Shown here: positions 19,001-26,460 of the stretch, one piece after another | Position numbering within the stretch: the stretch's first letter is position 1 | Layout of the letters: each line of letters starts with the position of its first letter | Assembly: GCA_937988775.1 (NCBI GenBank) | Contig: CALKHP010000054.1 | Location: forward strand, 1 to 26,460 | Source of the DNA: an uncultured Alphaproteobacteria bacterium | GTDB lineage: Bacteria; Pseudomonadota; Alphaproteobacteria; Rhizobiales; Beijerinckiaceae | DNA: 26,460 nt | Direction: 5' to 3' | The notes under the pieces: model-generated | Databases searched by the model: none | Seen by the model: the letters and a program-made list of their open reading frames with translations, nothing else | What the model was told of the DNA's origin: nothing | Position numbers and translations under genes: made by a program

Positions 19001-19228
19001 GAACTGCCGTTCGAGCGGCTGGGCCACCGAGGAGGCCATGGTTTCCGGATTGGCGCCGGGCAATTGCGCCGAGACCTGGATGGTCGGAAAATCGACCTGC
19101 GGCAGCGGCGCCACGCCAAGCAGCGGATAGGCGGCGATGCCGATGAGCAGGATGCCGACCATGACCAGCGAGGTCGCGACGGGGAAGCGGATGAACGGAG
19201 CCGAGATGCCGCCTCTTGCGTCGCTCAT
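16070..19228 (-). CDS. RND efflux permease, MdtB/MdtC type
   Basis: 1052-residue inner-membrane proton-drug antiporter of the HAE1 family. It opens with APFIRFPVATSLVMVGILL and LPQVDFPTIQVSAQLPG, and has the MASSVAQPLE segment, all typical of MdtB/MdtC. The proton-relay Asp pair lies in GFVVDDAIVMLENI of the fourth helix. The second half repeats the plan, with FFPQQDTGLI, DVRVGGRTSRTEFEFTLQD, ILYESYIHPLTILSTLPSAG, and GIVKKNGIMLVDFAI. Only one such permease is present, whereas the E. coli system uses an MdtB/MdtC pair. The start ATG lies just beyond the TGA of the adaptor gene (one base between), so the two are translated together. No outer-membrane channel gene is nearby, so a TolC-like protein from elsewhere is expected. 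Confidence 0.93.
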   Translation of the reverse strand: MSDARGGISAPFIRFPVATSLVMVGILLIGIAAYPLLGVAPLPQVDFPTIQVSAQLPGANPETMASSVAQPLERQFAQIPGVAQMTSNSFLGATTIVIQFDLNRSIDAAANDVQAAINAAGGQLPKNLPSPPTYRKVNPADSPILLLSAVSDTLPLTEVDDAVDTQLAQQISQISGVAQVLIGGQQKPAIRVQIDPAKLVAKGLSLEDVRSQLSVVTVNSPKGNFDGASRNYTIYANDQLTAAKDWNDVILSYSNGAPLRVRDIGRAVAGAEDNTQAAWANGKRGVFLVIFKQPGVNVIDTVDKINAALPRLTAALPPAIKVSTLSDRTQTIRASVKDVQYTLLLTIVLVVMVIFIFLRSLWATFIPSVTVPLALLGTCALMWAVGYTLDNLSLMALTIAVGFVVDDAIVMLENITRYLEQGLRPFDAAMKGAGEIGFTILSISISLIAVLIPLLLMGGIIGRLFREFAVTLAMTIAISAFVSLTLTPMMASRFLRPRGAVRHGRLCKLSERGFDGLLSAYGRGLDIVLHYRFITLCVFFATLALSVYLFMIIPKGFFPQQDTGLIIGISEAAQDVSFKAMERHQEALGAIVQADPDVASVAMSIGGSNALNSGRMFITLKPRDQRRADAFQIIARLRPKLDKVEGARLFLQAAQDVRVGGRTSRTEFEFTLQDGNLAELNSWAPKVLAKLQSLPELRDVATDQQSEGTTLTLSIDRDNAARFGISPQLVDDTLYDAFGQRQIAQYFTQLNSYHVVMEVLPAFRDNIDSLGKIYIKSPTTGAEVPLSALARWTTVPIQPLSISHQGQFPAITISFNLGPGVALGQATDAVEKAKADLGVPQTLVTSFQGNAQAFQQSLATVPLLILAALVVVYLILGILYESYIHPLTILSTLPSAGVGALATLLLFHYDFSLIALIGIILLIGIVKKNGIMLVDFAIVAERDGGLSSEAAIRRAAMLRFRPILMTTMAAMLGGVPLMLGTGTGAEIRQPLGYTMVGGLLVSQVLTLFTTPVVYLYLDQLSDFVSGKHRRKAPEALADPEPGDKLRTRHAAE

Positions 19229-19229
19229 G

Positions 19230-20405
19230 TCATGGCGCTCCCGTGACGGCGGAGGCGGTTTTTGGCGCTTCGCCGACCAGCGCGCCGGGATGCACGCGAT
19301 ACTGGCCCTCGACGATCACCGTCTGGCCGGCGGTCAGCCCGTTCTCGACCAGGGTGCGGCCATCGGCCGACTGACCGACGCTGATCTTTTGCAGTCGCGC
19401 CTTGTTGCCGGCATCGACGGTATAGGCATAGAGCCCGTCCGGCCCGTGCTGCACGGCATCGTCCGGGATGGTCAGGGCGTCGGGCACGGTGCGCAGCAGC
19501 ATCCGCGTCGCGACCGAGAGCCCCGGCCACAGCATATGGTCGGCATTGGCGAAGGTCGCCTTGAGGCGGATGGTGCCGCTGGCGGTATCGACCTGGTTGT
19601 TGACGGTTTCGAGCGCGCCGGCGGCGAGCTTGCGGCGGCCGTCGGAACTGTAGGCGACCACCGGCAGCGCGCCCTTCGCCTGCGCGGTGTTGATGTCCTG
19701 CACAAAGTCTTCGGGCGCGGTGAAGATCACGGCGATCGGCGCGATCTGGGCGATGGTGACGATGCCGGTCTGGCTGGCGGCGTTGACGATATTGCCCTGG
19801 TCGACCTGCCGGAATCCCGCAAGGCCGGAGATCGGCGCCGTGATGGCGGTGTAGCCAAGCTGCGTGCTGGCGCTGTCGATGGCGGCCTGGTCGGCGGTGA
19901 TCTGGGCGGTGAACTGCTGCACCAGCGCGGCCTGGGTATCCTTCTGCTGGCGTGAGGCGAAATCGCCGAGATTGGCGTAGCGTTGCAGGTCGAGATTGGC
20001 GTTGTGGAGGCTGGCCTCGTCCTGGGTCTTCTTGGCCCTGGCCTGATCGAGCGCGGCCTGGAACGGGCGCGGATCGATCTTGGCCAGCAGCTCGCCCTGT
20101 TTGACGATCTGGCCTTCCTTGAAGGCGATCTTGTCGATCTGGCCGTCGACCCGGCTGCGCACGACCACGGTATTATAGGCCTGCACCGTGCCGAGCCCGT
20201 TCAGATAGACCGGAAACGGCGCCGTCTCGACGCTGCCGAGCGTGACCGGAACGGGCATTTGCGGTGTGGCTTGCGCCCGCGGGGCGCTATCGCGGCCGAA
20301 GCCGTCGAAATGCTGCCATGCGGCGGCGGCCAGCAGCGCGAACAGCAGCAGCAGCATAAGCGGCCGGGGCCGAAGCATCCTGTATTTGTTGACCTGGCTC
20401 GGCAT
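19230..20405 (-). CDS. RND periplasmic adaptor, MdtA/HlyD type
   Basis: 391-residue membrane-fusion protein that links the inner-membrane permease to an outer-membrane channel. A single N-terminal membrane anchor is seen (PLMLLLLFALLAAAAW, about residues 16-31), followed by a short linker. The barrel-sandwich module is split in the usual way: VDGQIDKIAFKEGQIVKQGE and, after the coiled hairpin (about QAALDQARAKKTQDE to ADQAAIDSAS), LGYTAITAPISGLAGFR. The beta-barrel and membrane-proximal parts follow (VVAYSSDGRRKLAAG; LWPGLSVATRMLL; VEGQYRVHPGALV). ATG 20405 has GAGAAA upstream at normal spacing and gives a sensible n-region; the frame remains open to 20546 but that part lacks a signal or domain. 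It is the first gene of the efflux operon. Confidence 0.9.
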   Translation of the reverse strand: MPSQVNKYRMLRPRPLMLLLLFALLAAAAWQHFDGFGRDSAPRAQATPQMPVPVTLGSVETAPFPVYLNGLGTVQAYNTVVVRSRVDGQIDKIAFKEGQIVKQGELLAKIDPRPFQAALDQARAKKTQDEASLHNANLDLQRYANLGDFASRQQKDTQAALVQQFTAQITADQAAIDSASTQLGYTAITAPISGLAGFRQVDQGNIVNAASQTGIVTIAQIAPIAVIFTAPEDFVQDINTAQAKGALPVVAYSSDGRRKLAAGALETVNNQVDTASGTIRLKATFANADHMLWPGLSVATRMLLRTVPDALTIPDDAVQHGPDGLYAYTVDAGNKARLQKISVGQSADGRTLVENGLTAGQTVIVEGQYRVHPGALVGEAPKTASAVTGAP

Positions 20406-20568
20406 CGTTTTTCTCGATGACTGTCCGGTCTTGCGGCCTGATCCTGCTTCAGGCGCAACCGGTGCAGCCGGCGGCGCGTCGAGCCCGGATTGCCAGCCCG
20501 GTGCAAGCGAGAATGATTGCCCCGGCCGCGCGGTTCCCGTGACCACGGCTACGAACTAGGCCGATCCT

Positions 20569-20581
20569 GTTGCGGTGCAAC
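20569..20581. repeat. short inverted repeat, possible operator of the efflux operon
   Basis: GTTGC-GGT-GCAAC, perfect 5-bp arms around 3 bases, 164 bases upstream of the adaptor ATG. It is the size and place of an operator, but no regulator gene adjoins the pump, so the role is speculative. Confidence 0.3.
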
Positions 20582-20624
20582 TTACCGTCTCGTAATTTCG
20601 TTCACGTGGCGGTGAGCGGCGGGT

Positions 20625-20650
20625 GTCCGGCGGCGATCGTCGTGCCGGAC
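20625..20650. repeat. inverted repeat downstream of the carbonic anhydrase gene
   Basis: GTCCGGC (20625-20631) and GCCGGAC (20644-20650), perfect 7-bp arms with a 12-base loop that contains CGATCG. It lies 70 bases past the carbonic anhydrase stop on the minus strand. No T-run follows, so it is at most a weak or Rho-assisted terminator. Confidence 0.35.
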
Positions 20651-20719
20651 GAGGGGGCCGCTGCACCGGAATTCCCGAACCGCGTCATGCTTAGCGGAAA
20701 AGACTTTGTCGGGATGGCC

Positions 20720-21433
20720 TCACGACAGCCAGGAAATCCGCCCGGTGGTGATATCATGCATCGCGGCGGCGATTTTCAGGCGGCCGGTCTGCACCAGTTC
20801 CGCCAGGATCGGGCTGCGCCTGGTCAGGCTCTCGGCGGTCAGGCGGGCATTGGCTTCCGCGACCTTCTGAACCAGCGGCTCATTATGCGAATCGCGCTGG
20901 CCATCCGACGGGGTCAGCGTCGCGAGTGCCGGCGCGAAATTCTCGAGCAGGGCGGTGATGTTGCCGAGCTTGACGGCATCGACGGCGCTTTTGACCGCGC
21001 CGCACGCGTTATGCCCGAGAATGACGATCACCTTGGCGCCCGCGACCTTGGTGGCGTATTCGAGGCTGCCGATAATATCGACATTGACGATATTGCCGGC
21101 CACGCGCGCGCAGAAGATATCGCCGATGCGCTGATCGAAGACGATCTCGGGCGGGACGCGCGAGTCGATGCAGCCGACGATGGCCGCATGGGGCGATTGT
21201 TGGTGCGCGGTGTCCCTGACTTGCGCCAGGAGATCGCAATTGACCGACGTCCCGCTCGTGAAGCGCTGATTGCCGGCCTTGAGCCGCGCGATTGCGTCAT
21301 CGGGCACGGTTTCGCCCTGGCGCGCGGGGGTGAAGACGGCGCATTCGGTTGTTTGCGCATGCGCGGCGGTGGCGATGAAAGGCAGGCCGCCCAGCGCGCA
21401 TCCGCAAAATCCGCGTCGTGTCAGCATGTTCAT
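20720..21433 (-). CDS. beta-class carbonic anhydrase with Tat signal
   Basis: 237 residues; interconverts CO2 and bicarbonate. The zinc ligands of the beta class are present: C88 and D90-R92 dyad in CIDSR, H141 and C144 in HNACG. Other family marks are FDQRIGDIFCARVAGN and SLEYATKVAGAKVIVILGH. The N-terminus LTRRGFCGCALGGLPFIATA then AHAQ is a twin-arginine signal with an AHA-Q cleavage site, so the enzyme should be exported folded, with its zinc, to the periplasm. ATG 21433 is taken as start; ATG 21427 two codons later is equally possible, and the 25 residues from 21508 are unlikely. It follows the flavoprotein gene by 103 bases on the same strand. Confidence 0.9.
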   Translation of the reverse strand: MNMLTRRGFCGCALGGLPFIATAAHAQTTECAVFTPARQGETVPDDAIARLKAGNQRFTSGTSVNCDLLAQVRDTAHQQSPHAAIVGCIDSRVPPEIVFDQRIGDIFCARVAGNIVNVDIIGSLEYATKVAGAKVIVILGHNACGAVKSAVDAVKLGNITALLENFAPALATLTPSDGQRDSHNEPLVQKVAEANARLTAESLTRRSPILAELVQTGRLKIAAAMHDITTGRISWLS

Positions 21434-21536
21434 CCCCCAACCCCGTTCGCGGTGTTTTCCGGACGCTAGCCGCTCATTCTCAAGTTTGCGTAAACCGGTG
21501 CTGTTCACCGTGGCGATAAACGATGCTCAGGATATT

Positions 21537-22745
21537 TCAGCCGGCGCGCTCGGCGATGGCGGTGCCGGCGGCCCAGCCCGACGACCAAGCCCATTGGAAA
21601 TTGTAGCCGCCGAGCCAGCCCGTCACATCGACGACCTCGCCGATGAAGTAGAGACCGCCGACGGCTTTCGTCTCCATCGTGCGTGAGTTCAGCCCCGCCG
21701 TATCGACGCCGCCGAGCGTCACCTCGGCGGTGCGGTATCCTTCCGATCCGCTGGGCAGCACTTCCCAGCCGTGCACGATGGCGGCGATCGCGGCGAGCTT
21801 CCGGTCGCTCGCCGCGCCGATCGGCCCGTCCCAGCCATGCGCCTGCGCGAGATAGGCCGCGAGCCGTTTCGGCAGGATGTCGCCAAGCGCAGTGGCGATG
21901 CTCCGGCGGCCATTCTCCTGCTTGGAGGCGCGCAGGGCCGCGAACATGTCATGCGCGGGCAGAAACGCGATGCTGATCGGCGCCTTCTCGCGCCAATAGG
22001 ATGAAATCTGCAGGATCGCCGGGCCGGACAGGCCGCGATGCGTGAACAGCAGCGCCTCGTCGAACGCCGTCCTGTCGCACGAGACGCGCACCTCGGCGGC
22101 GAGCCCGGCCATGGCGCGAAACCCCGCCAGCATGTCCTCGCCGAAGGTCAACGGCACCAGCGCCGGACGTGTCTCGGTTAGTGCCAGGCCAAACTGGCCG
22201 GCAATCTGGTAGCCAAGGCTGGAGGCGCCCATTTTCGGAATGGATTTTCCGCCCGATGCGACGACGAACTGCCGGCAGCGGATGTTGGCGGCGCCATCGC
22301 CGCCGAGCGTGAGCGCAAAGCCGTCTTCGTTGCGAGCGAGGCTTTCCAGCGTCGTCCTGAGGCGCAGGTCGCAGGCGGCGCGCGCCATCTCGTCGAGCAG
22401 CATGGCGATGATATCCTTGGCGGAATGATCGCAGAACAGCTGCCCGAGCGTTTTCTCGTGATAGGCGATGCCGTGCTTTTCCACCAAAGCCACGAAATCG
22501 TGCTGGGTGTAGCGGCCAAGCGCGGATTTCGCGAAATGCGGGTTGCCGGAGAGGAAATTCAGCGCGCTCGTGCCGCGATTGGTGAAGTTGCAGCGCCCGC
22601 CGCCGGAAATGCGGATTTTCTCGCCCGGCGCCTTGGCATGATCGAGGATCAGGACACGCCCGCCGCGCGAGGCGGCATGGATGGCGCACATCATGCCGGC
22701 GGCGCCGGCGCCGAGGATGACGGTGTCGAAAGTCTCTATCGGCAT
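21537..22745 (-). CDS. HI0933/YhiN-type FAD-dependent oxidoreductase
   Basis: 402-residue flavoprotein of the HI0933 family (YhiN, BaiN-like). The FAD-binding start is TVILGAGAAGMMCAIHAASR, followed by the very characteristic ISGGGRCNFTN near residue 50. Further landmarks are VASGGKSIPKMGASSLGY and, at the C-terminus, VTLGGVDTAGLNSRTMETK then GLYFIGEVVDVTGWLGGYN and WAWSSGWAAG, the closing FAD-binding segment. Members occur throughout bacteria but the physiological substrate is mostly unknown, so naming stops at family level. The ATG at 22745 begins directly before the dinucleotide fold. It is divergent from recQ with 160 bases between, which hold no gene and presumably both promoters. Confidence 0.9.
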   Translation of the reverse strand: MPIETFDTVILGAGAAGMMCAIHAASRGGRVLILDHAKAPGEKIRISGGGRCNFTNRGTSALNFLSGNPHFAKSALGRYTQHDFVALVEKHGIAYHEKTLGQLFCDHSAKDIIAMLLDEMARAACDLRLRTTLESLARNEDGFALTLGGDGAANIRCRQFVVASGGKSIPKMGASSLGYQIAGQFGLALTETRPALVPLTFGEDMLAGFRAMAGLAAEVRVSCDRTAFDEALLFTHRGLSGPAILQISSYWREKAPISIAFLPAHDMFAALRASKQENGRRSIATALGDILPKRLAAYLAQAHGWDGPIGAASDRKLAAIAAIVHGWEVLPSGSEGYRTAEVTLGGVDTAGLNSRTMETKAVGGLYFIGEVVDVTGWLGGYNFQWAWSSGWAAGTAIAERAG

Positions 22746-22905
22746 CGAATGCTGCCAGGCTCCGAACCAGCCCGGACTGGTATTGTGCGAGGGTTGCCGG
22801 GTCGTATCGCGTTACGCGCGCGTCATCAAAGGGAAATGCGCGCCGATGCTCGCCGCCCCCGAGAAGCTGCTATGAAGGGCATCTCCGATTCTCCCTGCCG
22901 AGCCG

Positions 22906-24705
<1,800 letters not shown>

Positions 24706-24753
24706 CGGGATGGCCGGCGCGGTGGCGCAAGGCAGGACGCGGCAGTCCCTGTT

Positions 24754-25758
24754 CTAATGGTGGCCGCCGTGATCGGGGTAGGTGTATCCGGGCAAGCCTT
24801 GCAGCGCTTTCGGGAAGCGCAGGCCGTCGACGCTGCCGTTGAAGACACGCACAGTATTGCGGCCGGTATGTTTGGCGAGATACAGGGCCGAATCCGCTTC
24901 GGCCAGGGCCTGTTCCAGCCCCTGAAACAACGTGCGCTTCAAAAGCGCCACGCCGATGGAGGCGCTGACATCGATTTGCACGTTGCCCCAGGATACCGGC
25001 GCGCACAGCTCCCGGCGCGCCCTCTCCATGATCTGCGAGAGCTGCGCCCGGCCAAGCGGGGCATGCAGCAGGGCAGCGAATTCATCGCCGCCAAGCCGGC
25101 AGATCAAGATCGCGTCATTGAAGATCCGGCCCAGCCGCGCCGCGAATTGCCGCAAGCATTCGTCTCCGGCCAGGTGGCCGAAGCGATCGTTGATCGCCTT
25201 GAAGTGATCGAGATCGATCAGGACAAGTGCCGCGACCGATGCCTCGTCGATATCCCGCCTGATCAGATCGTTGCAGCGTGCCTCGAACACGCGGCGATTG
25301 GCCAGCCCGGTCAGCCAGTCGTGCTCGGCCAGTTGCCTCAGGCCGTCCCACAACTGCTTTTCGTGGGTGATGTCCTGCTTGGCGCCGAAAATGCGCACGG
25401 GACGCCCTTGACGATAGACGGCCTGGGCGGAGAGGCGCATCCAGCGCGATTCATTGCCAGCCGTGCGGATATTGGCGTCAAGCACGAAACTGATCGCCGT
25501 GCGCAGCGCTTCGGCGCGCAGGCGCTGCATCTGCCGCCGCGACTCGTCGAAATACATCTCGACGGTCGATGGCCTGTGCAGGGTCGAGCCGCGCGCGAGC
25601 CCGAACAGGTCGTAGACCGCATCCGTCCAGGTCAGCTCCTCATGTTTCAGATCGCACTCCCAGGCGCCGATTTTTGCGAGCTGCGACGCCTGATCGTAGA
25701 GCCTCTTGTAATCCGCCATGGAGCCGGGCTCGGGCCGTGAAAGGGCACTGGTCTTCAT
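24754..25758 (-). CDS. PAS-GGDEF diguanylate cyclase
   Basis: 334 residues from the start chosen. It makes the second messenger cyclic di-GMP. An N-terminal PAS domain (about residues 17-135: LAKIGAWECDLKHEELTW to FGAKQDITHEK) is of the type that binds a ligand or flavin/haem in other proteins; no membrane segment is seen, so it is cytoplasmic. The GGDEF domain begins at DWLTGLANRRVFE, has DLDHFKAINDRFGH, and an intact RLGGDEF at residues 221-227, so it should be active. The inhibitory I-site (RxxD five residues before GGDEF) is absent; the place reads NDAI. No EAL domain. Start is uncertain: ATG 25803 and 25719 are also possible and none has a strong ribosome-binding site; an AT-rich promoter-like stretch lies at about 25805-25840. 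It is convergent with recQ, 48 bases away. Confidence 0.87.
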   Translation of the reverse strand: MKTSALSRPEPGSMADYKRLYDQASQLAKIGAWECDLKHEELTWTDAVYDLFGLARGSTLHRPSTVEMYFDESRRQMQRLRAEALRTAISFVLDANIRTAGNESRWMRLSAQAVYRQGRPVRIFGAKQDITHEKQLWDGLRQLAEHDWLTGLANRRVFEARCNDLIRRDIDEASVAALVLIDLDHFKAINDRFGHLAGDECLRQFAARLGRIFNDAILICRLGGDEFAALLHAPLGRAQLSQIMERARRELCAPVSWGNVQIDVSASIGVALLKRTLFQGLEQALAEADSALYLAKHTGRNTVRVFNGSVDGLRFPKALQGLPGYTYPDHGGHH

Positions 25759-25885
25759 TGTTCGGTCCGGTCGTCTTGCGCGAGAGCCATATGCGACCGG
25801 CATCCTAGTGCCGAAAAAATTAACCAGACATTGAACCCAATCGCGATTCCTGCGGATATCCGACACGCCGCCGGGTCATGGCGCA

Positions 25886-25922
25886 CCCGGCCGACCGGCG
25901 AGGCCGTTGCCGATCGGCCGGG
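25886..25922 (-). terminator. GC-rich hairpin after the AstE-like gene
   Basis: CCCGGCCGA (25886-25894) pairs perfectly with TCGGCCGGG (25914-25922), and after one mismatch CGGC/GCCG extends the stem by four pairs. It starts 11 bases beyond the TAA of the gene to its right. No T-run follows on the minus strand, so this is a possible Rho-assisted terminator. Confidence 0.4.
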
Positions 25923-25933
25923 CACGCGGCGCC

Positions 25934-26460
25934 TTATTTGGCGCGCGGCGTCCCGACATTGCCGATGAGCTGCCCCGGCGCAACGTAAGCATGTTCGGTC
26001 TGGCGCAGGACGTAGCCCGGCATCGGGCTCTTGATCTCGCGTGGAGCGGCATTGGCGCCGGCGGTCGGGTGCAGCACGGCGACGACCGTATCGGTGGTGA
26101 CCTCGTCGCCCAGGCTCACCCGGTGCTCGACCAGGCCTGCTTCAGCCGCCAGATACTGCCCCTCGGGGCCGGCGCTGAAATGTACGCCGTCGAACGGGGC
26201 GGCCGGCAGCACCGGCTTCAGCACGCCGAAGGCCGCGAGCGCGCGCAACAGGCCATCCTCCATGATGCGGAGTTCGGCCGTCTTCATGCGCCCGCCGCCG
26301 CCCTCGACCTCGATCGAGGCGAGGTTGGCTTCCTTGGCCGCGCCGCATGCCGTCTCGCGGATGCCCTCGACATGCTGCACGAAGCGATAGCCCCAGGCCT
26401 CCATCAGCCGGGTCAGCTCCGCGTCGTTCACCACGCTCGAGGGGGTCGTGAAGCCGAACA
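25934..26460 (-). CDS. succinylglutamate desuccinylase / aspartoacylase (AstE/AspA) family protein, C-terminal part
   Basis: The reading frame runs off the right edge, so 174 C-terminal residues are visible and the N-terminal zinc-binding part is missing. Two landmarks fit the AstE/AspA branch of the M14 zinc carboxypeptidase fold. ANLASIEVEGGGGRM holds the Glu expected as catalytic base, followed by the usual helix with a hydrophobic tail (GLLRALAAFGVLKP). The last 70 residues form a beta-rich module: GLVEHRVSLGDEV, VVAVLHP, then EIKSPMPGYVLRQTE and YVAPGQLIGNVG, as in the C-terminal barrel of these enzymes. Such hydrolases remove acyl groups from amino acids; the substrate is not predictable. 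A GTG at 26434 is internal and not the start. The final HxxE motif needed to prove the family lies outside. Confidence 0.6.
   Translation of the reverse strand, partial: FGFTTPSSVVNDAELTRLMEAWGYRFVQHVEGIRETACGAAKEANLASIEVEGGGGRMKTAELRIMEDGLLRALAAFGVLKPVLPAAPFDGVHFSAGPEGQYLAAEAGLVEHRVSLGDEVTTDTVVAVLHPTAGANAAPREIKSPMPGYVLRQTEHAYVAPGQLIGNVGTPRAK

Larger units (their letters stand above)
20406..20719. other. 314-base intergenic region upstream of the efflux operon and downstream of the carbonic anhydrase gene
   Basis: No convincing gene. The first 141 bases (20406-20546) are open in frame with the adaptor but show no recognisable protein. The rest contains two inverted repeats listed separately (20569-20581 and 20625-20650). 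The promoter of the efflux operon must lie here, reading leftward; TTGCAC at about 20580-20575 on the minus strand could be a -35 box but has no good partner. Confidence 0.5.

Noticed and set aside
16082..19246. Long plus-strand open frames opposite the RND permease gene (352 and 535 codons)
   Set aside because: They are the antisense shadow of a conserved gene in GC-rich DNA. The predicted proteins are rich in His, Arg, Gln and Asp with no domain or sensible start.
20512..20537. Possible EcfG -35 (GGAAC on the minus strand) before the efflux operon
   Set aside because: GGAAC is present at 20537-20533 but no GTT occurs at the required spacing.
20406..20546. 47-residue N-terminal extension of the efflux adaptor
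   Set aside because: It would put a polar, Pro-rich stretch before the membrane anchor; ATG 20405 with GAGAAA upstream fits better.
21484..21505. GTTT-GCGT-AAAC repeat and a 5-bp hairpin between the flavoprotein and carbonic anhydrase genes
   Set aside because: Arms are too short and the T-run too weak to call an operator or terminator.

Overview
This is a GC-rich chromosomal stretch with tight gene spacing, almost certainly from an alphaproteobacterium and probably the Hyphomicrobiales (Rhizobiales). The order is inferred from codon style, a Tat-dependent oligopeptide-type binding protein, and a promoter that fits the alphaproteobacterial general-stress sigma factor EcfG (GGAAC-N17-AGTT before a YciE-like ferritin gene). 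The genus cannot be named from the sequence alone. I see no rRNA, tRNA, CRISPR array, insertion sequence, prophage or clear transferred island. It reads as ordinary core and accessory chromosome, and I found no plainly undescribed defence or biosynthetic system.

Layout, left to right. (1) 1-1571: 3' part of ilvD (branched-chain amino acid synthesis), closed by a strong intrinsic terminator at 1614-1647. (2) 1840-6519: an operon for a Tat-exported solute-binding protein and two DppB/DppC-type permeases, followed by a single-domain L-3-hydroxyacyl-CoA-dehydrogenase-type enzyme. No ATPase genes are present, and a stem-loop follows the binding-protein stop codon. (3) 6492-8682, minus strand: a CPGC thioredoxin-fold protein, a YflT-type stress protein, a small exported PepSY-like protein and a YciE/DUF892 ferritin-like protein, which together look like a stress cluster. 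(4) 8800-11533: a divergent copper-resistance pair, csoR and a Cu(I) P1B-type ATPase, sharing a short intergenic region with two near-identical operators. (5) 11545-16037: a long ArsR-family regulator facing an MFS transporter, M20 amidohydrolase and ketopantoate-reductase-like operon, probably for uptake and breakdown of an amide-type substrate. (6) 16070-20405, minus strand: an MdtA/MdtB-C-type RND efflux pump (adaptor plus one permease). (7) 20720-22745, minus strand: a Tat-exported beta-carbonic anhydrase and a HI0933/YhiN-type flavoprotein. (8) 22906-24705: recQ. (9) 24754-25758, minus strand: a PAS-GGDEF diguanylate cyclase. (10) 25934 to the right edge, minus strand: the C-terminal part of an AstE/aspartoacylase-family hydrolase.

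The best-supported regulatory observations are the paired CsoR operators, one of them lying inside a sigma-70-like csoR promoter, and the EcfG-type promoter of the ferritin-like gene. Other points worth a second look are the ATPase-less peptide-type importer, the ketopantoate-reductase homologue lacking the usual substrate-binding asparagines, the six-cysteine long ArsR protein, the HMA-less copper ATPase, and the cyclase without an inhibitory I-site.
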